In this document: positions 10,826 through 23,679 of the stretch, in pieces
Numbering within the stretch: the stretch's first letter is position 1
Layout of the letters: the number at the start of each line of letters is the position of its first letter
Source of the DNA: Castanea sativa
Taxonomy: Eukaryota > Streptophyta > Magnoliopsida > Fagales > Fagaceae
Assembly: GCF_040712315.1 (NCBI RefSeq)
Contig: NC_134018.1
Span: 11,676,835-11,740,834, forward strand
Length of the DNA: 64,000 bases
Direction: 5' to 3'
Notes under the pieces: generated by a model
What the model saw: only the letters and a program-made list of their open reading frames with translations
What the model was told of the DNA's origin: nothing
Database searches by the model: none
Position numbers and translations under genes: made by a program

Positions 10826-13369
10826 TTATGGTTCTTGAAAATGACATCCAATCTCATTTCCCAATTAGTATCATATGATGACGTGAGACTCAAAAGGAAG
10901 GATAGATCTTTTAATGGCCAGTTTAAGTAAGTTGTTACTTTCTTTTTCATGTCTTCAATAACAAGGGAAAAGAATAGGATGCTTTTCTGCTTTGTGAAGC
11001 AACTTGAGTGTCTCTTGCTTTTCATTTTATTGCTGTTTTAAAAATTGTCATAGGAAAGATGTGATTGAACTTCATTCCCCCATACCATGCGAAGTGTGAA
11101 CTTATTCATTTTTTTGGAAGCATTCAATTTCTTTGTTTTCACTAAACTTTCTTGGTAATAAGAGTAAATGAAAATAAAGAAAATACTTCAGAATTTGGTC
11201 AGTCATCTGCACCTCTATATTTAAGGTGGCCGGTGATAAAGTTTATACTGTCATAACTATATTATGAAAACAGATGAATAAGGTGATGATGGAAGGAACT
11301 AATAAGTAAATTTATGCTGAACAAAGAAAGAGTACTTGTACCTTATCGGGAGTTAAAAGCAAGCTATTCATTGTTGGTGGCTTTGCTGGTCAAACTCAAA
11401 AGCTGAAAATGTAAAACCATTTGGGGAATCATAAATGCAGTCTCCTCTATCAGTGATGCAAATTTAAACATCTATTGTTTTTGTTATCTATCAAGAGTAT
11501 ATGTTTTAAGAAAAAAAAATGCAGTGGTTCAGGTCCTGCGTTGGATGTCCCCACTTCTTAAAGATCACATTTATCAACTTGTTCTTTTTATCATCCAGAT
11601 TGTTTTGCAATATGTATTATGCATTATTGTCCTGCAAAAAATGGGCCAGTGGTCCACTACGAAAGCATTCTGTGGGTGAGACCATGGTGTTGTATTTTAA
11701 GAAGCGTGGTGCACACGTTGGATGAAGAGTGGTTAATTACAAAAAAATTTATAAAATATGAGATTTACAATTTCATTATTTAAATTATCATTGATCATAA
11801 ATTTTACTGTTTCGATGTAACAAACGTAGAAAGTATGGAATGATAGAGAAAAAGCTTACTTCCAAACTCGTTTTAAGAAAAATTTTTCCGACACACTATG
11901 CGGCGATTAAAATGACTATGTACATATACTTTTAGTTATATGATATTTTTAATGAATTATATAATTTGTTTAAATAAAATATAGGAATAGTCTTATAAAT
12001 CGTTATTTAGTGGATTAAAGAAGATTTTTTTAAACCGATTTGGAGGAAAACTTTGTCGTGTAATATATATATTATCAATACCAACCAAAATATGTAAAAT
12101 TAAACATATAAAAAAGAAAATGTATAATTCCTGTATATTGGAAAATTGTTGAGTCAACTAATCACATGTCAATAATAACTTATTAAAATATGCAACATCC
12201 ATAACATTATCCTAATGACACCGACTCATAAAAGTTGAAAAACATTATATTACATAAAGTAAAAGAATTAAACTAACTTAACTAAAGTTTGTTAACGACA
12301 TGAAATGAAGTATATTCTGTCCCTTGTAAAATAAACATCAACCCCATGTATCTCTTCCTCTTAACCAAAATTTTCTCAAAATAAGAAATCGTTTTTCATT
12401 CTCTATAAACCAAGCCCAAGCTTTAAATTATTTTTGTCCACTGAGATATGATATCATATTTATGTTGTCATATATTTCTCCTGCAACACGCTATGGAAAA
12501 TAAGATATTGGAACCTCCTGAACTCAATTGGGTATTTTAAACAAAATATTAATAAATAAATGAAAAATTGTCCATTAATTCAATTATTTAAAATTCAACT
12601 ATGAAAAATAAGTACCTGTAAAAAAAAAATCTTTATTACTCTTAAATCTTAATGCCAGATTATTTATAGATTCAAGCCACATCTATAATGCTTTTTTTTT
12701 TAATAATCAATTCTCACTTCTAAAAGACACTTTCTCAATTTGGTTGCCAGATAAGTAAAAGAACTGCAAAACATTTCTTATATGCAGTTACTAATTAGTA
12801 ACTACATATAATCAATTAAACAACTTTTCGGCAGTAACTTTTATTGAGAAAATTCTACTGATCAAGGGACTGTCTAGCATTGCATTATAGGCGGAGATCA
12901 AGAGTTTTAAGATAATTAAAACTTTTTATTAGCAAAGTAGAGGAATTTGACAAGTTTTTAATATAGAACTTTTAGGCACCCTTAAAGCTCTTTATATTGA
13001 GTTTTGAAAAGCTCAACTTTTGAAACTTTTGACCTAAAGAACCTTTAAGTATTCTTGAATCGACCTAATTCCCATTCTCCATTTTCACTCTTTCTATACA
13101 ATTGCTTCATCTTATAATTGCTGCTGATAGGTGAAAATTATTCGAATTCCTGTCACCTTCTTCTACTTTTTTTGAATTCTACTTTTAGAAAAGCTCCAAA
13201 TATAGATTTTTTTCTAGAATTTGCAAGTTTTATTTTGTTGGGGCCTTCAAAACACTTCTTGTAGATCAACATTAATATAAAAGCTCTGGATGGATCCACC
13301 AAAGAAGGTGTTGCCAAGCATCACATATACTATCTCTAAACTTCTTCCATCTCATACCCAAGCCTCAAT
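10826..13369. other. AT-rich intergenic
   Basis: 2.5 kb without a recognisable gene or RNA. Open frames at 10786-11025 and 11519-11725 show no family features. No repeat structure was clear. Confidence 0.4.
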
Positions 13370-13676
13370 AGGGGCAGCCCAACATAATTTGAGGCGTAAG
13401 GCGAAAAATTTATGCGGAGTCTTTAATACGTAAATATTAATTAAACAAAATTATTTAATACTAATTAAATTATGGTTAATTTGATACATTAAATACATAA
13501 ATAATACCAACTAGACTAATGTTAATTTCATATAGAGAATCATTGTTGAACTATAAATATTAATAAAAAGAAATAAAAATATATTGAGATTAAAAAAGAT
13601 ACTTTATTTTGGATATAAGACGATGTATAGTTAAACAAAGTTGTAATCTAATTTTTAATTTTATATTTTGATTTTA

Positions 13677-13736
<60 letters not shown>

Positions 13737-14214
13737 TGGTGTGTGGCTTTGTAGGATATTAGTTTACAAAAATTAAAGTCTCAAGCTATTAGGAGAGATT
13801 AATCTATAATTGATGATTTAACACATTTGCAACATCTTTTTGAAATATTTTAGGGTTTCAATTGAGTTAAGGTTCTACTAGTCTCGTACTTTGAAAATCT
13901 TAATAGAAATGAAAAAGAAAAATGCACTAATTAAAGGCACTATAAAATTTTCAAAATATAATGTGACATTGTCTCTCATTGATTAACTAATGAATGTTTA
14001 TATCACTTTTTTGTGATTAATAACATGGCAATTTGTAAGTCAATAGTAAAATTTGTAGTATTTTTAGCATCACTAATAAAAAAAATGTACAACCTTTAGA
14101 AATATATATAATTTTATAAAAATTTGGACTTTTAACTATGGAAAATTGGGCCTTTTTTTTAAGGAAAATTTTGTTTTTTGGTGGGGCTTAGGCCTAGGCC
14201 TTGGGCCTGCCCCT
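13370..14214. mobile_element. Non-autonomous TIR element, hAT-like
   Basis: About 845 bp, from AGGGGCAGCCCAA to TTGGGCCTGCCCCT, which are inverted repeats of each other apart from one inserted base. Flanks CCTCAATA and CCTCAAAC overlap the TIR edges and could be a decayed 8-bp target duplication, the size used by hAT elements. The interior is non-coding, with a 54-bp AT microsatellite at 13679-13732. A CTTAGGCCTAGGCC palindrome is near the right end. Confidence 0.5.
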
Positions 14215-14450
14215 CAAACTTGAATGACTTCTTTCCACCACTCCCACCTCCAAATTCAAAATAAGCAGAAATGGAGCATGGTCTGATTTGGATGCCACAA
14301 GATGGCCTATCTCTGTCCTTGGATACTTCATACGCCACTCATCACTACATATGACTCTATCAGGCCTTTCGGCCATCCCTTCATTCTCCTGCAACAAGCC
14401 ACTAAGTGAATTGCCACCCCACACAACCCAAGTCTATGGCCACTAACTCT
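14215..14450 (-). pseudogene. LINE endonuclease-domain fragment
   Basis: Minus-strand translation gives RPDRVICSDEWRMKYPRT and then ASKSDHAPFLL. This matches the C-terminal end of the APE-type endonuclease of plant LINE ORF2 (R-x-DR-x-L, then SDHxP with the catalytic Asp-His). Upstream, the family's LGCVGWQFTW-like stretch is in another frame, so a frameshift separates the two parts. It abuts the TIR element at 13370-14214. Dead fragment. Confidence 0.65.
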
Positions 14451-15377
14451 CCCAACAATCTTTTAAGCCACTTTCTTGTTGATGACCCACACCTCCTCTT
14501 TCTTTTCCTTTTTTCTCTTTATTTATTTTATCCTTTCAAAAAAAAAATCTCATATAGCATGGCACCTAATAATTAGTAACACATGCTAACAAATGTTAAA
14601 GGTTTCTTTGTTAATGGGTATTTTTGTGCACTCGTTAAAAAAAACTTTAAAAGAGTCTCATCTTCATTAAAAAATAACAAAAACTAATATAAATATAAAT
14701 TTTAAATTTTAAATTGAAAGCGACTTTTTATAAAAAGTAGCTCGATTACATTATAAAATTTTACCTTAACAGGTACACAATGACCCTCTTTTACACACAC
14801 GACCCTTCTAACAAATTCAATATGCTCTTGTAACTTACTTTTCCTATTCATAGAAATACCTCCCATCTCTTTTTATTTTTCTCCCTGACTAATTTTTGTT
14901 TTTGTTACTCATGTGACCCCATTTTCATTAAAAAATCAAAATGGACCTACAATAAATAAGGAGGAGATTGGAATGGATCCATCTAAAATTCTAATTCTAA
15001 TATTATTCTTTTGGGTAAAATTCTAATATTATTCACGCAGCAAAAAGAATTCTAACATATTGAAGCCACTTTTTAGACACAAACGTACTTTTTAAGGACG
15101 CCACTTTCTAATATGTTCATCTAATTTTTAAAATGTTCTGGTTTTAAGTTTTAACTGCTGGTTTTCGGTGTTGTAATTTTTCCCATGTCAACAAAACTGA
15201 ACCACTTGATTGGTCAATATAGTACACGTATAGAATGGCAAAGATCACATTCACATAACAACATGAAAACAATGCAAATACACCCTATTATTTCTTCCTC
15301 AGCCAGACATAAGTGGATAGAACTAGGAGTGTGATAAAGGTAGTGCTTTCTTGGTTCAGCTTCTCGGAAACTCAGCA
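14451..15377. other. Intergenic and LTD promoter region
   Basis: AT-rich; nothing coding recognised. It must hold the promoter and 5' UTR of the LTD gene that starts at 15378. Confidence 0.4.
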
Positions 15378-18374
15378 ATGGCTTCAATACCATGTACAAC
15401 CCACTTACCCTTTACGTTCAAACCCTCCACTTCTCCTTCTTCCTTGTCAAAAACCAATCTTAAGTTTCTGGGTGTTCAGAATAGGTTGGGGTGGGTCAGA
15501 CCCTCTAAACTTGGACCCTCCAATGGCTCTAGAGCCAAGTGCTGGTTCAAATTTGGTAAAAATGGAGTTGATGCGGAAGGTGCTGGCATTTATGGCAGTC
15601 AGTCCCGTGATGACTTTGATAGAGATGATGTTGAACAGGTTCTTCTTTTAACTCTGAACTGTAACTTTGTCTATGTTAATGTAGTTATGTTTGAGCATGT
15701 AATTATATGTGTTAAGAGTTTGTGAAAGTAATGTCGTTTGTAATGAATTGGGTTCTTTGGAAATCGGACAAAATGGAATGAGCATTAATTAATGGTGCTG
15801 GTAAAGTTGTTCTTAGGGTGAGTTTAGTCATTATGACATAAATGGGTTATAATTATCTAATTTAATTTTGTAATTCTACTTCAGATTGTTGAGTTGGGCT
15901 TAAACGATAATAGGGTTACGCTAATTATTAGTTATGTGGTTATGTTAGTCTGTAATCTGGGGTATATTAATATTTGTGTCCGGAAGATGGAACATAAAGA
16001 TTCTCTTTTAGTAGGATTGTTTAATTCTATTTTGAATAGAATCTGCATTGGCTAGGATATATCAGGTGGCCACCCCAATACAAGTGCTAAAGTTTTGGTG
16101 TATCTGCTTGTTTATAAGGGAAATGGATCTTCTTGTACAGAGTGGTTGATGTCCCTTCATCTCACAGTTGTTTAAGAAATTGAATGTAAACAATTATAAA
16201 AAGAAACAGAACTTGTTCAGTTAAAAAATATTTCTATTCCCAACAGAACCAGGAGCTTGGAATGAAAAATGTGGATTTCTCACCAAGGAAGTAAAAGGGT
16301 AGATTTTGGAAATGAGAAGAATTACTCAGGAAAATTATTTTATATGTGAAAAGAAAGGATCTAACATAGTTGAAATTGTGGACATAAAATGTGGGAATCA
16401 GGTGACGCAGGACAACCAGAACAAAATTGAAACAACAATAAAATAAAAGGATATGACCTAGGAGTCAGCACCTAGGTCTTGCTTGGAGTCAGCACCAAGC
16501 GGAAAAACCACTAGGAGTCAGCACCTAGGGTAGACTTGGAGTCAGCACCAGACCAAAGAAAGACCAAACGGCCATTTTTTCATTCATTAAAATATCAATT
16601 ATCTCCTCAAGGATTACAATAGGTTACTTATATAGGATTACTAAACCTTATTTCTAACTGGCTAAGAAACCCGAATTGCCTTATTACAAAAATAACCTTC
16701 TTCCAAATTAAAATACTAATAGCCTAATAAACTATTAGGACCTAAAATATAAAAATACAATTGACTTGCAAACATAAATAATATTAAATAATAATTTTCT
16801 TGCATCTCTCGAATCACTAGGACAGAGCATGGGCTAGCCCTATAACAAATTGTCTTAAGAAGCTGGGTTTCTCAAAGCTAGCCGAGTGCATTATATAAGC
16901 CTACAACTTCTTCAGACCAGATTTAAGGTTCCTGTAACTGAAACCAGAAATCCCAGTTGGTCGATTGTTGTCTGAAACTTCCACCATAGAACATATGCCT
17001 GGTAGGAGCCTGCTGCCTTTATTTTTCTTCTTTTGGGTTGCTGTCACAGATCCAAAAGTGGGTCTGGAATGACTACTAGAGGAAGCCTTGTCTGTAATAG
17101 GGAACAGAGGCTTCTGTGAGCTACCTTGGCAGCTTAATTCGAGCTGGCTGAAGTACTCGATTTCTTTCATTGTAAGGGATCTGACTGTGCCTCTAGTACC
17201 TATTTCTACTGGAGTGTGTGCCATTACTCAGGATAATTATTTTATATGTGTGATATGAACCCTAATGGACCTTCAAAATTCTAACAGAGAACAGTCAACA
17301 AAATTCGACGTCAAGGGTCATGTTAAGATATTGACATCTGAATATAATGAGCACTTTTTATGATAAGAAGTTGCCGCAGCTCATTTCTACAATTCTCTTT
17401 GACAGAGTGATTACTTATTTTTGAACTCAATATATGCCCCTTCATCCCTTGCCCACCAAAAGAAAAGATAACACTGAATTTATTTTAGGTGGCAACAAAC
17501 TTTAGTTTAAGTTGCGAGGGGGCAGGCTGAAGTTTTACAGTTTCTGGTGTGGGTATGAGTGGGCATGAGTGGGCATGTGTGTATTATATAGTGTAAGTTG
17601 AAAGGAAGTTTCAAAGTAATTCAATCATGTCTGTGTTTGGTCATCTGTCTAAGTATTATATAACCGTTTGTGGGAAGCAAAGTGCTCCATAGTTTACAAT
17701 AAATGCGTGTTTCTATGATTTAGAACAAATAAATACAAAAATGTTTTAGAAAATATATCGTAAGGACAGAGCTTTTCATCCATAAACTTCTAATGGATTC
17801 AAGAAGTTCTGTCGAATGACTTTTTTGGTTAGGATGGCTAGCAAGCCTGAGATTAAGTTTCTTTGTGGTTAATTCTCAAGACTTCTCAAAATCAAATGTA
17901 ACCGTCCTTACAGATGTATCTTCATTACTGTTAATATAATTACTTTTTTCATATACCAGAAAAACAACCCTGACCTGAAAGTGTCATGTAGAACATATAT
18001 ATGTTTAAATTAAGTAATCTGAATGTTGATTAATCATAATTTTATGTAGTCAAGGACAATTATCTTAATTACAACTACACTGAGAAATTTATTGCTGACA
18101 TTATTCTGCCTTACAGTATTTTAATTACATGGGCATGCTTGCTGTTGAGGGTTCATATGATAAGATGGATGCTCTTTTAAACCAAAATATCCACCCTGTA
18201 GACATCATATTGTTAATGGCTGCATCAGAAGGTGACAAGCCGAAAATTGAAGAGTTGCTAAGAGCTGGAGCGAGTTACACTGTCAAGGATGCAGATGGAC
18301 GGACTGCCCTTGATAGGGCTGCTAACGATGAAATCAAGGACTTCATTCTTAGCTTTTCAGTTCTAAAGGCTTGA
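15378..18374 (+). CDS. LTD: LHCP translocation defect protein (chloroplast ankyrin protein)
   Basis: Two exons, 15378-15638 and 18117-18374, join in frame after EQ to 172 residues. LTD (also GDC1) is a stromal protein that hands light-harvesting chlorophyll proteins from the import machinery to cpSRP43. I recognise the family by KFGKNGVDAEGAGIYGSQSR, DDFDRDDVEQYFNYMGMLAV and IEELLRAGASYTVKDADGRT, the last being an ankyrin-type repeat. Residues 1 to about 55 are Ser/Thr-rich, as in a chloroplast transit peptide. The frame is open from 15351, but MASIPCT at 15378 is the usual family start. The 2478-bp intron carries a copied gene fragment (16349-17222) with a solo LTR inside it, yet splice sites (CAG|GTTCTT and TTACAG|TAT) and both exons are intact. 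Confidence 0.92.
16321..16348 (+). repeat. 28-bp direct repeat, left copy
   Basis: Begins ATTACTCAGGA and ends ATTTTATATGTG. It matches 17223-17250 at 27 of 28 positions. The two copies bracket the inserted gene fragment in the LTD intron exactly, like an unusually long target-site duplication. Confidence 0.85.
16349..17222. pseudogene. Inserted copy of the 9572-10026 convergent gene pair
   Basis: After removal of a 419-bp LTR insertion, this matches 9572-10026 in order and orientation: the last ~43 codons of the + gene (from KKGSNIVEIVDIK-type sequence), the 2-bp spacer, and the - gene back to exactly the ATG of MAHTPVEIG. The minus-strand frame 16901-17224 is still open for 107 residues, with a few substitutions, but lacks the first 47 residues and any promoter from the source. 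It lies in the LTD intron on the opposite strand to LTD for that part. Confidence 0.85.
16403..16816 (-). mobile_element. Solo LTR inside the copied gene fragment
   Basis: About 414 bp starting TGACGCAGGACAACC and ending TCTCGAATCA (TG...CA). On the minus strand it has LTR architecture: a TATA-like CCTATATAAG, TTGTAATCC, an AATGAATGAAAAAA-type polyadenylation region, then four copies of GGTGCTGACTCC, ending CTGCGTCA. It interrupts the copy between bases equivalent to 9624 and 9625. The flanks TCAGG and CTAGG could be a decayed 5-bp target duplication. The whole 419-bp interruption happens to begin GT and end AG. Confidence 0.65.
17223..17250 (+). repeat. 28-bp direct repeat, right copy
   Basis: Right-hand partner of 16321-16348, one mismatch. 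Its first three bases (ATT) also match the source locus at 10027-10029, giving microhomology at the junction. Confidence 0.85.
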
Positions 18375-18671
18375 ATTAGAAAGAAAAAAAAATCTTTATT
18401 TTCTTATTATCAGTTTGTTTGTTTGTTTTTGTTTTTTTTCCCCTATTGGAATATCAATCCTATCATGTAGTTATCTTTTGGTAGTGGTAAGTTTAATCAT
18501 ATAAGTTATTATCTTATTATACCTTGAAGTGAAATTTTCAATAATTGCCAGCTGACATATACAATTCTGATTAAAAGGCATAACTTATTTGAAATAAGAA
18601 AGGATGCAATTGATTAATTTTTTCAAGAGACGTGATATGTAAGAGCGAAACTTGACTGCTTACAATCAATA
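18375..18671. other. LTD 3' flank
   Basis: AT-rich, with T-rich stretches just after the LTD stop that fit a 3' UTR. No gene seen. Confidence 0.4.
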
Positions 18672-19013
18672 TCTAATCTTTTTGAATAAGTTAATAGTTT
18701 CTGTACTAAATGGATTAATATGTTACTGAACTATTGAATAAATGTGCTGGGGTTTGCTCAAACCAGGAGAATTGTATAGAAGTTAGCTTTAGACACTCTG
18801 ATTAGCAAATCTTAATGCACATGGCTTTTAGGTACATAATTACAAGCATGGTACGACTGAACAAATGAAAAAACAAAAACAAAACAAAACAAATAGCAGT
18901 CAAAAAAGGTAGAGAAAAACAAACAAAACAAAAATCTTCATGTGTGATGTAGGCACATGACTGATTCTGGAAAAACTAGGACCAAGTTACTTTTAGCAAG
19001 CTCTATTCTTCTG

Positions 19014-22000
19014 TTACCCTGCCAGTTGACTCCTAAGAAACTGTACACAGGCTGGTGGCTTCCAATTAATCAAACTAAATATTGAAAGCAGCAAAGTACA
19101 GAGCCCATCTCCACAAATCAAACTAGAACCAACTACGGGTATAAAAACATCAGCCTGAGACTTATTCTTAAACCTCCAGATCAAAGCTACCAAGCACCCC
19201 AAACAGAGATCAACAGCCAGAAAACCTCCGGTACTGAATGGTACGGCCATTATCAATGGAATGGGAACAAATCTCCCCCACTTATTTGGCGAAACATCTC
19301 TGATTATGTTGATGATGATGCCTAGAGCAAAGGCGGTATAGCAAAAAAGAAGGCAGTACTTTGGCAAGCCTGAAACTCCTTGAAGAGCATCTGATGCAGC
19401 CTCTCTACTAAGGACACCAAAAGGTATAGGATAAGTTGAAGAATTGAACCCCAAATCAGGATATTTTACCTGGAAGTACCTAAAGATTAAAGGAGTGATA
19501 AAGCAACCAACTGCAGTCCCAATGAATCTGCCAATGAGGATAGACTTTGGGGAAGACACAGTTAAGTAGCCAGTTTTGAAGTCTACCATTAGATCAGAAG
19601 CAGAGGCAACAAAGTTTCCTATGACCCCATTGGCAACTAGAGCAACAATAATACCACCTCGAGAGACTCCAGCCCAGGCACCAAAGATGAAAACGCCTAT
19701 CTTACCCAAACCGGTACTTATGTACATGTCAGTAGCCCCTTGTGCATGTGTTTTACTGAAAGCAAAAAGTGGACACAATATGTACATGATCACAACGTAG
19801 TACCATTTGACCTGAGGAAAGATTATTGGAAGAACTATTATGGAAACAAGCATCAGTGCAGCACAGCCAGCCAAAGAATATTTTGTTGAAATTCCGTCCT
19901 TGAGGAAGTTTTGCGTCCTGAACTGCTCATCAATATCCAAAGCTGAGCTTCCAGCAGTGGAATGTGGATCAGCAACTGGAAGAGCAGCAGTAGTGTCTTT
20001 TTCCTGGATTTTGCGGTACAATCTAATGATAATAAGTTTCAAGATTTGGTAGAGGCTATCCCCAAGAATGATCGATGTACTAATGAAGGTCTACACACAC
20101 ACACACAATATGTATCAGTCTCCTAATCGATAAATATATAAGAAGGAATGAAGCTTGCATGCCATATGCAGTACAATTATATATATAAAGTCGTATAAAT
20201 TGAGCAAGACATTACTTTGTAAGCACTGTAGCCATGGAAGCTATCTCGACTGAGTTGATTAGTATACCACTTTCCACTTTTCTTTTGTAACTCAGGAAAC
20301 ATGAAGGCGAATCCAAATATTGCTCCAACCAATACTGATATGGTTGTGCTGTATGGGCACATCATGCCAACTCCAACATATGTACCCGCCCAATCCCAAT
20401 AGAAGCTGCATGTTATTGCCAACAAAGAGTAATACATGCATATATCATGAGTTATAAAAATAAATAAAAAAGTGTCCATTGTTGACACTCAGTATAAACT
20501 GGTTTATCATGGAAGAAGCAATGAAGAGTGAACAAGACATCAATAATATCATGGCATCAACTTTTTACGTACCCGGCTTCTGTTGCTTTGAAACCAAGTA
20601 AGGGAAAGAAACTAAAGCCACAGAATCTCCCACCAGTAAAGAGCCAAATGACACCACTCCAAATGAAGCTAAAGGAGAAGAACTTGCCAAACGTTGTCAC
20701 TTGTTTCCTACAATTCAATTAGTACGGAAACAATAAGAACCCTTTTATGCATAAAATATATTACCTGGGTGTGTGTGAGAGAGAGAAAGAGGGAGCAATA
20801 CCTTGCGAACTTGGTCTTAAGAGGAGCTTGGATGCTGTTGATAAGGTAACCAATTGAATGCCCACTAGGGAACAACCATTTATAGTCTACGATAATAACC
20901 TGAAAACCAACAATAATACAAACAAAATTGAAATCTTAAATCGTCTTAACCAAACACACCATAAGTTAAGATATGGTTAAATAAATAAAGTAAATACGTT
21001 GATGATAGTCAAAGGTGATCAGTAAATTTGTGGTAATAGGAAAAGAAAAAGAAATAGAGAATATAAAATAAATTTTAAGTTTTAAAATTGCTAATATACA
21101 CACAATTTTTGAAAAAAAAAAATGCATACCAAATGCGGAAAACTCCTGTTTTCTGGGGTCTAAGAGAGATGGTGGAAATTATAGAGATTGATTTTGAGAG
21201 AGGCCGAATATTATTTTGTGTATCTAAAACAAATTTCTAACAAATAATATGAATCTATAATTAGTTTTGATTTAGAGAAGTATAATATTTTTACAACAAA
21301 TCCTAGATTGAAAGTTGTAATTGCTTCTAATTTAAACCAATTAACTTCAAAGTTATATTTTTTTGCTCATCCCAGATAATTGATTATTTAAAATTTATTG
21401 TGAAAATATTGTGGATGTGACATTTTTTATTTATTTATTAATGACTGAAATTGCCAAATAAAAAAAAAAAAATTGTAATATGATCTCCTAGAAAGAATAA
21501 TTAGTTTTTTAGTAAAAAAAAAAAAAAAAAAGAAGAGAAAAGAAGTAATTAGTTTGTATGACCTACCTTTCGAAAAGGCGCCATGAAGAAGAGGCCTACT
21601 AAAGATGTAGCAAGATAAAAGGCGAAAAGCCAGCCAACACTTGGGTTCTTAACGTTCAGCTTATCAACAATTGGTGGATCCCTTTGCTTTGCGGCAGTAA
21701 GGGACATTCCAAAAATGTAGCTTGACAAGCCCCCTGTGTGTTCAAATAAATTATCAGAATTCATTTTGAACAAAATCAACCATAACATACACACATATCA
21801 AACTAGCAATGTACAAATAATAGTATCTCTAAGTGTTCCATTGCTTGAAAATTGAACATACGTACCAGAAGAAGTAACACCAGTGATTCCAAGAACTGTA
21901 GCTTGAATCAAGGTATTCTCTTGCCTAGTGAGAGGTGGACCTAAAATCCCACATTTGTCAATGATCATGATCCAGGTTTTGATGCAGGAGAATCCTACAA

Positions 22001-22298
22001 TCCCAGCATACATGTTTATAGGATTAAATGCTCCGCTATACAAACTTTGCTTCATCGCCAAGGCAGTGAACAAAGTACCCAAAACAATGCTCACTACAAA
22101 AGCTCTTATAGTCAACTGATTCCTCCATGTGGGAATTGCCTTCTCCTTGAAAACTATTTCAATTGAAGGTATATCATTCCCTTTACCACTTCCTAGGCTC
22201 GCATCCCTCTCAAACCTTGTATATGGAGCCTGTAGATTTTCAATTTCCATTGGGTAGTGAAGATTCTCAAACTCACTCGGCTTGGTATTTGGCTGCAT
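19014..22298 (-). CDS. Yellow stripe-like (YSL) metal-nicotianamine transporter, copy A
   Basis: Six exons: 21866-22298, 21567-21733, 20802-20899, 20573-20707, 20216-20405, 19014-20090. All phases agree, giving 699 residues, normal for YSL members of the OPT family. These are multi-pass membrane carriers moving Fe, Cu, Mn or similar as nicotianamine chelates, some for other small ligands. Recognised by KAIPTWRNQLTIRAFVVS, GGLSSYIFGMS, DYKWLFPSGHSIGYLIN, FYWDWAGTYVGVGMMCPYST, and NKWGRFVPIPLIMAVPF followed by VGSSLICGDGL. It looks nearest to the YSL5/7/8 type. The ATG at 22298 is preferred over 22358 because the paralogue at 26916 starts at the equivalent MQPNT. Many hydrophobic segments are visible in the last exon. 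No disabling change. Confidence 0.9.
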
Positions 22299-23335
22299 TG
22301 GGCGGTGGTGCTGTTGGTGTTGGTGGTTTATATGTATATATTTTGAGCAGTCTGTCATATGAGGACCCAGTCTTGCAGCCTTGTGTATATATATTTATGC
22401 AGTGGTCTAATGCTATTGTATTGGTGGTTTAGAGTGGAGGGTTTGGAAATTTTCTGTTTGAAGATTTTGCTAATTTTGTATGCTTAGTTTGAGATGCCGC
22501 ACATTGACATGTAGTCAAAGCAAACTAATGATAGTTCTGTAAGGGAGGTTCCATTCTTCCTGAAGAATTTGTACTAGAGAAAATAAAGAAATCGTTAAAA
22601 CTAATTTCTGTAACATGATAAAAAAATATAAAAAAAACTGTTTACACTTGGTCAATGGTCATGGTAAAACTAAAAAGAAACGATTAATGTTACACGCACA
22701 AACTATTTTACAATATTTTTAGGAACTGATAATTTGACAAATTCTTATTGGTTTTCATCTAGGCCTTACCACTAATATCACATTTTTATATACCAGTAAT
22801 CACTTATTATTGTAAAATAGTTTGTGACTTTAACATTTTTTAAAACAAATTAACAGAATACACCTTGATCAATCTTATTCAAATATATTTCTATGTAAAT
22901 TAACTAACTGGATTTCAAATAGATCTAGTGTTCTGTTATTTAAAATTTTAAATGAAGTGGCGACATGTATTCTAATAAATACAATAAAAAATCTAAATTG
23001 TAATATTGACTATTTCTATTGCACTTGAAATGGAGAGAATTTCCTATAGGCATTTGTTTGTTAAATAATTTAATTTCTTGATTTTGTTAGCACAATAAAA
23101 TGGAGAGCATCATTGCATACTAATTTCACGGCATTTTTTTTCTTTCTTGCAAAAAAAAAAAAAAAAAACTATAAAAGGAATACTAAGCTTATTGGTCAAT
23201 GAGCTAGGTTTGCACATTTGAGCAGATGTAGTCCCATTATAGTTTCTCAAGATATTGTGTCTGGACAAATGGATAGATCATGAGTAGTTAATAGTCATTG
23301 ATTAGGACCTTAACTTTATTGCGAGCGGTGGGCTT
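22299..23335. other. Upstream region of YSL copy A
   Basis: Promoter side of the minus-strand gene; AT-rich, no gene seen. The first ~690 bp (22299-22988) pair with 26917-27755 upstream of copy B; after that the two copies differ until 23206. Confidence 0.55.
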
Positions 23336-23679
23336 TCTAATCTTTATTTTAAATAAGTTAATAGCTTATCCAAAAAAAAAAAAGTTAATAGTTTCTATAC
23401 TAAATGGATTAACATGTTACTGAAATATTGAATAACTGTATAGAAGTTAGCTTTAGACACTGATTAGCAAATCTTAATGCCCATGGCTTTTGGGTACATA
23501 ATTACAAGCATGGTACGACTGAAAAAATGAAAAACCAAAAACAAAACAAAACAAATGGCAGTCAAAAAGGAAGAGAAAAACAATACAAACAAAACAAAAA
23601 TCTTCATGCGTGATGTAGGCACATGACTGATTTTGCAAAAACTAGGACCAAGTTACTTTTAGCAAGCTCTATTCTTCTG

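Larger units (their letters stand above)
18672..23340. repeat. Tandem duplication unit A (YSL gene)
   Basis: Left edge TCTAATCTTTTTGAATAAGTTA (18672) matches the sequence just after 23336; right edge (23206-23340, ending GGGCTTTCTAA) matches 30527-30661. Between them lie a complete YSL gene and flanks, closely similar to unit B. The edges share the pentamer TCTAA at the junction. Confidence 0.8.

Noticed and set aside
16402..16820. True spliceosomal intron in the copied gene fragment
   Set aside because: The source gene at 9202 has no intron here, and the inserted sequence has LTR-like ends and architecture. GT/AG ends seem coincidental.
22298..22358. Longer start of YSL copy A (20 extra codons)
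   Set aside because: Copy B has a stop upstream of the aligned MQPNT start, so the extension is unlikely to be conserved.
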